A stretch of 7,789 bases of DNA from an uncultured Oscillospiraceae bacterium (GTDB taxonomy: Bacteria; Bacillota_A; Clostridia; Oscillospirales; Oscillospiraceae): assembly GCA_934561335.1 (NCBI GenBank), contig CAKTGD010000075.1, forward strand, positions 1-7,789, read 5' to 3'. Both the position numbers and the translations under genes were made by a program. Below are positions 5,428 through 7,789 of this stretch, in pieces; the stretch's first letter is position 1, and the number at the start of each line of letters is the position of its first letter. The notes beneath the pieces were generated by a model. It had not been told where the DNA came from. It saw only the letters and a program-made list of their open reading frames with translations, and did not search any database.

Positions 5428-6612
5428 TCAGCCGACGGACTGGACCTTCACAAAGTCCCAAGTGCCCGCCTCGGTGTTGGCCGTCTTGATAAACGCAGAA
5501 TCACGCTTGGCATCGCCGATGTCGTCAAACTCGATCTGACCGGTCACGCCCTGGAAATTCACAGAGGGCATAGCGGCCAGAACCGCACTGGGATCCGTGC
5601 TGCCGGCAATCTTCAGCGCCTCAAGAGCAGTCATGTACGTATCATAGCCGATGGCCGTTACGGCAGCCACCATGTCGTTGCCGCCGTTGTTGGTCAGCGC
5701 GTCGGCATTGGCGTTCATCCACTCCTTGATACCGGAGTCGAAGGTGGGATCGCCGCCCTCCTGATAGAAGGTGGTCACAAAGACCTTGACATTCTTACCG
5801 GTAGCGCTTTCGATCACCTTATTGCTGTCCCAAGTATCGGAACCCAGCAGCGCGCCCTCATAGCCCTGCGCCGCGGCAGCCTCAACGATCAGCTGGGCAT
5901 AGTTGATGGAAACGGGGGCGAAAATGCAGCCGGCGTTGGCAGCCTGGGCATTATTGATGTAGGAAACGAAGTTGGCGCTGCCCTCGGGGAAGCTCTCCTC
6001 CACAACCTTGCCGCCCAGCGCCTCAAAGGCGACCTTGAAATAGTGCAGCAGGCCCTGATCGTAGTCGGAGCCCAGCATGCCCAGCGTGTAGGCGGTGGTC
6101 ACGCCCAGCTCATTGTAGGCATAGTTGGCCAGCACAGTGCCCTGGAAGGGATCCAGGAAGGCCAGACGGAAGTACACATCACAGTCGGCAGTGACCTGCG
6201 GATTGGTGCAGGAAGTGCCGATAGCGGGGATGCCGGCCTCGGCAAACACGGTGCCGCCGGCCATGGATACGCCGGAACCGTAGGAGCCCAGCACCACGGA
6301 CACACCGCGGTTCACCAGCTCGGCTGCGGCAGAGGGGCCATTTTCAGCGCTGGTGCGGTTGTCCACGATCTCCAGCTGCACCTTGTACTCCTCGCCGCCG
6401 ATCTCCACGGTGGGCTGAAGGCTGTTAGCATACTGCATACCCAGAATTTCCTGCTTGCCGCCGGCGCCGTTATCGCCGGTCTGCGGCTCGAACACGCCGA
6501 TCTTAACAACCTTGTCTCCGCCGGCAGCATCGTTGCCGTCACCGCTGCCGCCGCAGGCCACCAGAGACAGCGCCATGACCAAAGCCAGCAGCATTGCAAT
6601 CAACTTTTTCAT
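5428..6612 (-). CDS. livK: HAAT-family solute-binding lipoprotein LivK
   Basis: This 394-aa receptor, anchored outside the membrane, captures the amino acid and delivers it to LivHM. The N-terminus MKKLIAMLLALVMALSLVAC is a lipoprotein signal peptide with lipobox LVAC, so Cys20 would be lipidated and residue 1 of the mature protein. A Gly/Asp/Asn-rich linker follows, then a two-lobed type I periplasmic-binding fold (Peripla_BP_6 type). Visible family segments include VKIGVFEPQTGDNGAGG, VLGSYGSGVSMAGG with the following FAEAGIPAIGTSCTNP, and YFRLAFLDPFQGTVLANYAYNE. ATG 6612 has AGGAGG (6620-6625) 7 nt upstream and starts exactly at the signal peptide; the in-frame ATG at 6672 would place 20 unrelated residues before it. 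Substrate is inferred as branched-chain amino acids; the binding residues alone do not settle it. First gene of the livKHMGF operon. Confidence 0.95.
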   Translation of the reverse strand: MKKLIAMLLALVMALSLVACGGSGDGNDAAGGDKVVKIGVFEPQTGDNGAGGKQEILGMQYANSLQPTVEIGGEEYKVQLEIVDNRTSAENGPSAAAELVNRGVSVVLGSYGSGVSMAGGTVFAEAGIPAIGTSCTNPQVTADCDVYFRLAFLDPFQGTVLANYAYNELGVTTAYTLGMLGSDYDQGLLHYFKVAFEALGGKVVEESFPEGSANFVSYINNAQAANAGCIFAPVSINYAQLIVEAAAAQGYEGALLGSDTWDSNKVIESATGKNVKVFVTTFYQEGGDPTFDSGIKEWMNANADALTNNGGNDMVAAVTAIGYDTYMTALEALKIAGSTDPSAVLAAMPSVNFQGVTGQIEFDDIGDAKRDSAFIKTANTEAGTWDFVKVQSVG

Positions 6613-6672
6613 GATTTCTCCTCCTAAAATACTCTCATACCGCGGCAGGTCCGCCGTCGGTTTAATGGACAT

Positions 6673-6701
6673 ATTCTAATAGAACCGCCCGCAAAAAACA
6701 A
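6673..6701 (-). promoter_or_regulatory. Likely sigma-A-type promoter of the liv operon
   Basis: On the - strand, TTGTTT (6696-6701) and TAGAAT (6673-6678) are separated by 17 nt. The -10 matches TATAAT at five of six positions; the -35 matches at the first three plus none of the rest, so it is weak and may need an activator. Transcription would begin near 6666, giving a leader of about 54 nt. The 8-bp palindrome ACAATTGT (6698-6705) overlaps the -35 and could be an operator. Confidence 0.5.
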
Positions 6702-6855
6702 TTGTCACAAACTCTGAAATTCACGCCTGTTTTGTCTCTCATACAGCTCCAAAAGGCGTTGCGCGGCGGAGCGTAGTCCTCATATCGTGGACACTCAGTT
6801 GTGGCGCAGAAACACTCGGGTTGGACTCACTTTTGAAAGGCGACTTATTTCAGCA

Positions 6856-6883
6856 GAAATTGCAGGAAAAATATCGCAATTTC
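6856..6883. repeat. 8-bp inverted repeat with 12-nt spacer
   Basis: gaaattgc (6856-6863) and gcaatttc (6876-6883) are exact reverse complements. The centre-to-centre distance of 20 bp is about two helical turns, as expected for a dimeric regulator, but no regulator can be named. It lies about 160 bp upstream of the livK -35. Confidence 0.4.
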
Positions 6884-7031
6884 GGCAGATACTTGCGAGA
6901 TAATCACAATATTTTCCTATCAATCATCTTTTCGTCTCTCCCCGCTCGCCGCAAGGTACGTTTTTTGCCGCATCCCCTGCCGCCGGAATTGGATGTCCCC
7001 CTTTCAAAGACAGCAAATCCGTGATTTTGCA

Positions 7032-7043
7032 CAATTTAAATTG
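7032..7043. repeat. Perfect 12-bp palindrome CAATTTAAATTG
   Basis: The sequence equals its own reverse complement over 12 bp with no spacer. It lies in AT-rich DNA between livK and ftsH, far (about 330 bp) from the livK promoter. It could be a protein-binding site or chance in AT-rich DNA. Confidence 0.35.
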
Positions 7044-7094
7044 GGCCGTCTGCAAAAAAGCATCAAAAGCCGCCTCTTATGCTCAACTTACACT

Positions 7095-7135
7095 AAAAAC
7101 GAACGGCCCTTTTGAAAAAGGCCGTTCGTTTTTTT
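7095..7135. terminator. Bidirectional terminator downstream of ftsH
   Basis: Arms 7095-7108 (aaaaacgaacggcc) and 7120-7133 form a 14-bp stem with an 11-nt loop that contains complementary T and A runs. On the + strand seven T follow (7129-7135); on the - strand the stem ends in five T. It lies 24 nt beyond the ftsH stop codon, so its main job is probably ending ftsH transcription. It would also stop anything coming from the livK side. Confidence 0.9.
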
Positions 7136-7159
7136 GCATAGGTTTCACTTTATGACCGC

Positions 7160-7789
7160 TTACTGTCCGTCCTCCGGCGTGAAAAAGCCCTCGAACACCT
7201 CGCCGCTCATGGTCTCGTTGGCCAGCAGGTATTCTGCGATGGCGTTGAGCTGACGGGCGTAGGTCTTTAGGATCTTCTGCGCCTGCGCATAGGCATCGTC
7301 AATGATGGCGCGAATCTCACCGTCCATTTCAGCGGCGGTCTTTTCGGAGTAAGGACGGGTATGGCCCATGGACTTGCCGATGAACACCTCGTCTGAGCCT
7401 GCGTCAAAGGCAACGCTGCCCATTTTGGCGGACATACCGTAAGTGCCCACCATCTTGCGGGCAATGGAGGTGGCCCGCTGGATATCATTGGAGGCCCCGG
7501 TGGAAATATCGCCCAGCACCATCTGCTCGGCCGCCCGGCCGCCCAGCAGCGAGACAATCTGCTGCACCATATATTCCCGGCTGAGATAGGAACGATCCTC
7601 GTCCGGCAGGGAGATGGTCATGCCGCCGGCCTGACCGCGGGGCACGATGGTGATCTGATGCACCGGATCGTGCTGGGGCAGCGAACGCATCACCACGGCG
7701 TGGCCCGCCTCGTGATAGGCGGTCAGCTTCCGCTCCTGCTGGGGGATGACGCGGCTGTGCTTCTCGGGACCTGCGATGACCTTGATGAC
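7160..7789 (-). CDS. ftsH: ATP-dependent zinc metalloprotease FtsH, C-terminal part
   Basis: Only the last 209 residues are in the window; the membrane segments and AAA+ ATPase domain lie beyond the right edge. The frame is open to position 7789. Residues 26-30 of the fragment are HEAGH, the zinc-binding catalytic motif of peptidase family M41, preceded by RKLTAY. The segment GDISTGASNDIQRAT (93-107) supplies the third zinc ligand, D102. The segment SLLGGRAAE (80-88) is also typical. FtsH is a membrane-anchored hexamer that degrades misfolded membrane proteins and short-lived regulators. The C-terminus after the peptidase helices is short (ends FEGFFTPEDGQ) and lacks the long tails of some homologues. 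The gene ends with TAA at 7160-7162, followed by a terminator. Confidence 0.96.
   Translation of the reverse strand, partial: VIKVIAGPEKHSRVIPQQERKLTAYHEAGHAVVMRSLPQHDPVHQITIVPRGQAGGMTISLPDEDRSYLSREYMVQQIVSLLGGRAAEQMVLGDISTGASNDIQRATSIARKMVGTYGMSAKMGSVAFDAGSDEVFIGKSMGHTRPYSEKTAAEMDGEIRAIIDDAYAQAQKILKTYARQLNAIAEYLLANETMSGEVFEGFFTPEDGQ

Larger units (their letters stand above)
6706..7094. other. Intergenic region between livK promoter and ftsH terminator
   Basis: I see no supportable gene here. The left part (to about 6830) is GC-balanced and featureless. The part from about 6840 to 7094 is AT-richer and contains the inverted repeat at 6856-6883 and the palindrome at 7032-7043. A + strand open frame (6821-7024) has only a TTG start and no ribosome-binding site, so it is not annotated. 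Confidence 0.6.

Noticed and set aside
5246..5461. N-terminal extension of livH through the livK-livH gap
   Set aside because: The frame is open, but the extension overlaps livK, translates three stem-loops into non-family sequence, and the AGGAGG before position 5245 fixes the start.
5374..6627. Long + strand open frame (417 codons) opposite livK
   Set aside because: It is antisense to livK, begins inside a stem-loop, is Gly/His/Ala-rich without recognisable domains, and has no convincing ribosome-binding site.
6821..7024. 67-codon + strand frame between livK and ftsH
   Set aside because: It starts at TTG with no ribosome-binding site, and the second half is Pro-rich with no motif. The first half looks helical, but this is not enough to call a gene.
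1..7789. CRISPR arrays, tRNA or rRNA genes, insertion sequences, phage or defence genes
   Set aside because: I saw no regularly spaced repeats, no tRNA-like cloverleaf, no transposase and no integrase or defence motifs on either strand.

Overview
The window looks like chromosome of a Gram-positive, GC-rich member of the Clostridia, most likely a gut-type Oscillospiraceae/Ruminococcaceae relative. This rests on strong AGGAGG ribosome-binding sites before nearly every gene, a lipoprotein-type solute-binding protein, the style of the LivKHMGF and FtsH proteins, and a possible Spo0E-like sporulation gene. The genus cannot be fixed from the sequence alone.

Left part (+ strand, 1-1029): the last 28 codons of an unidentified gene, a GC-rich stem-loop, then nagB (glucosamine-6-phosphate deaminase) with all its catalytic residues, closed by a clear Rho-independent terminator. 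Next comes a more AT-rich gap (1030-1359). It holds a start-less Cys-containing reading frame, a perfect Spo0A-type heptamer near a possible -10, and a small inverted repeat. A 67-codon gene with a good ribosome-binding site follows (1360-1563). Its SRIID motif and helix-turn-helix layout resemble the Spo0E family of Spo0A~P phosphatases. A strong bidirectional terminator (1571-1608) separates it from the converging liv operon.

Centre (- strand, 6612 to 1618): a complete HAAT-family ABC importer operon in the order livK (lipoprotein receptor), livH and livM (permeases), livG and livF (ATPases). livH, livM, livG and livF are tightly packed: 13 nt between livH and livM, a 4-nt overlap livM/livG and a 14-nt overlap livG/livF. 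The 182-nt livK-livH gap holds three stem-loops without U-tracts, which suggests that receptor and membrane complex are expressed at different levels. LivG carries an extra segment of about 55 residues between Walker A and the Q-loop. The likely substrates are branched-chain amino acids, but sequence alone does not prove this.

Right part: a 547-nt intergenic region with the livK promoter and two palindromic elements, a bidirectional terminator (7095-7135), and the C-terminal peptidase part of ftsH on the - strand, running off the window.

Most of the window is ordinary housekeeping and transport DNA. I found no clear new multi-gene system. The items most worth checking are the Spo0E-like gene with its possible Spo0A box, the LivG insertion, and the livK-livH stem-loop array.
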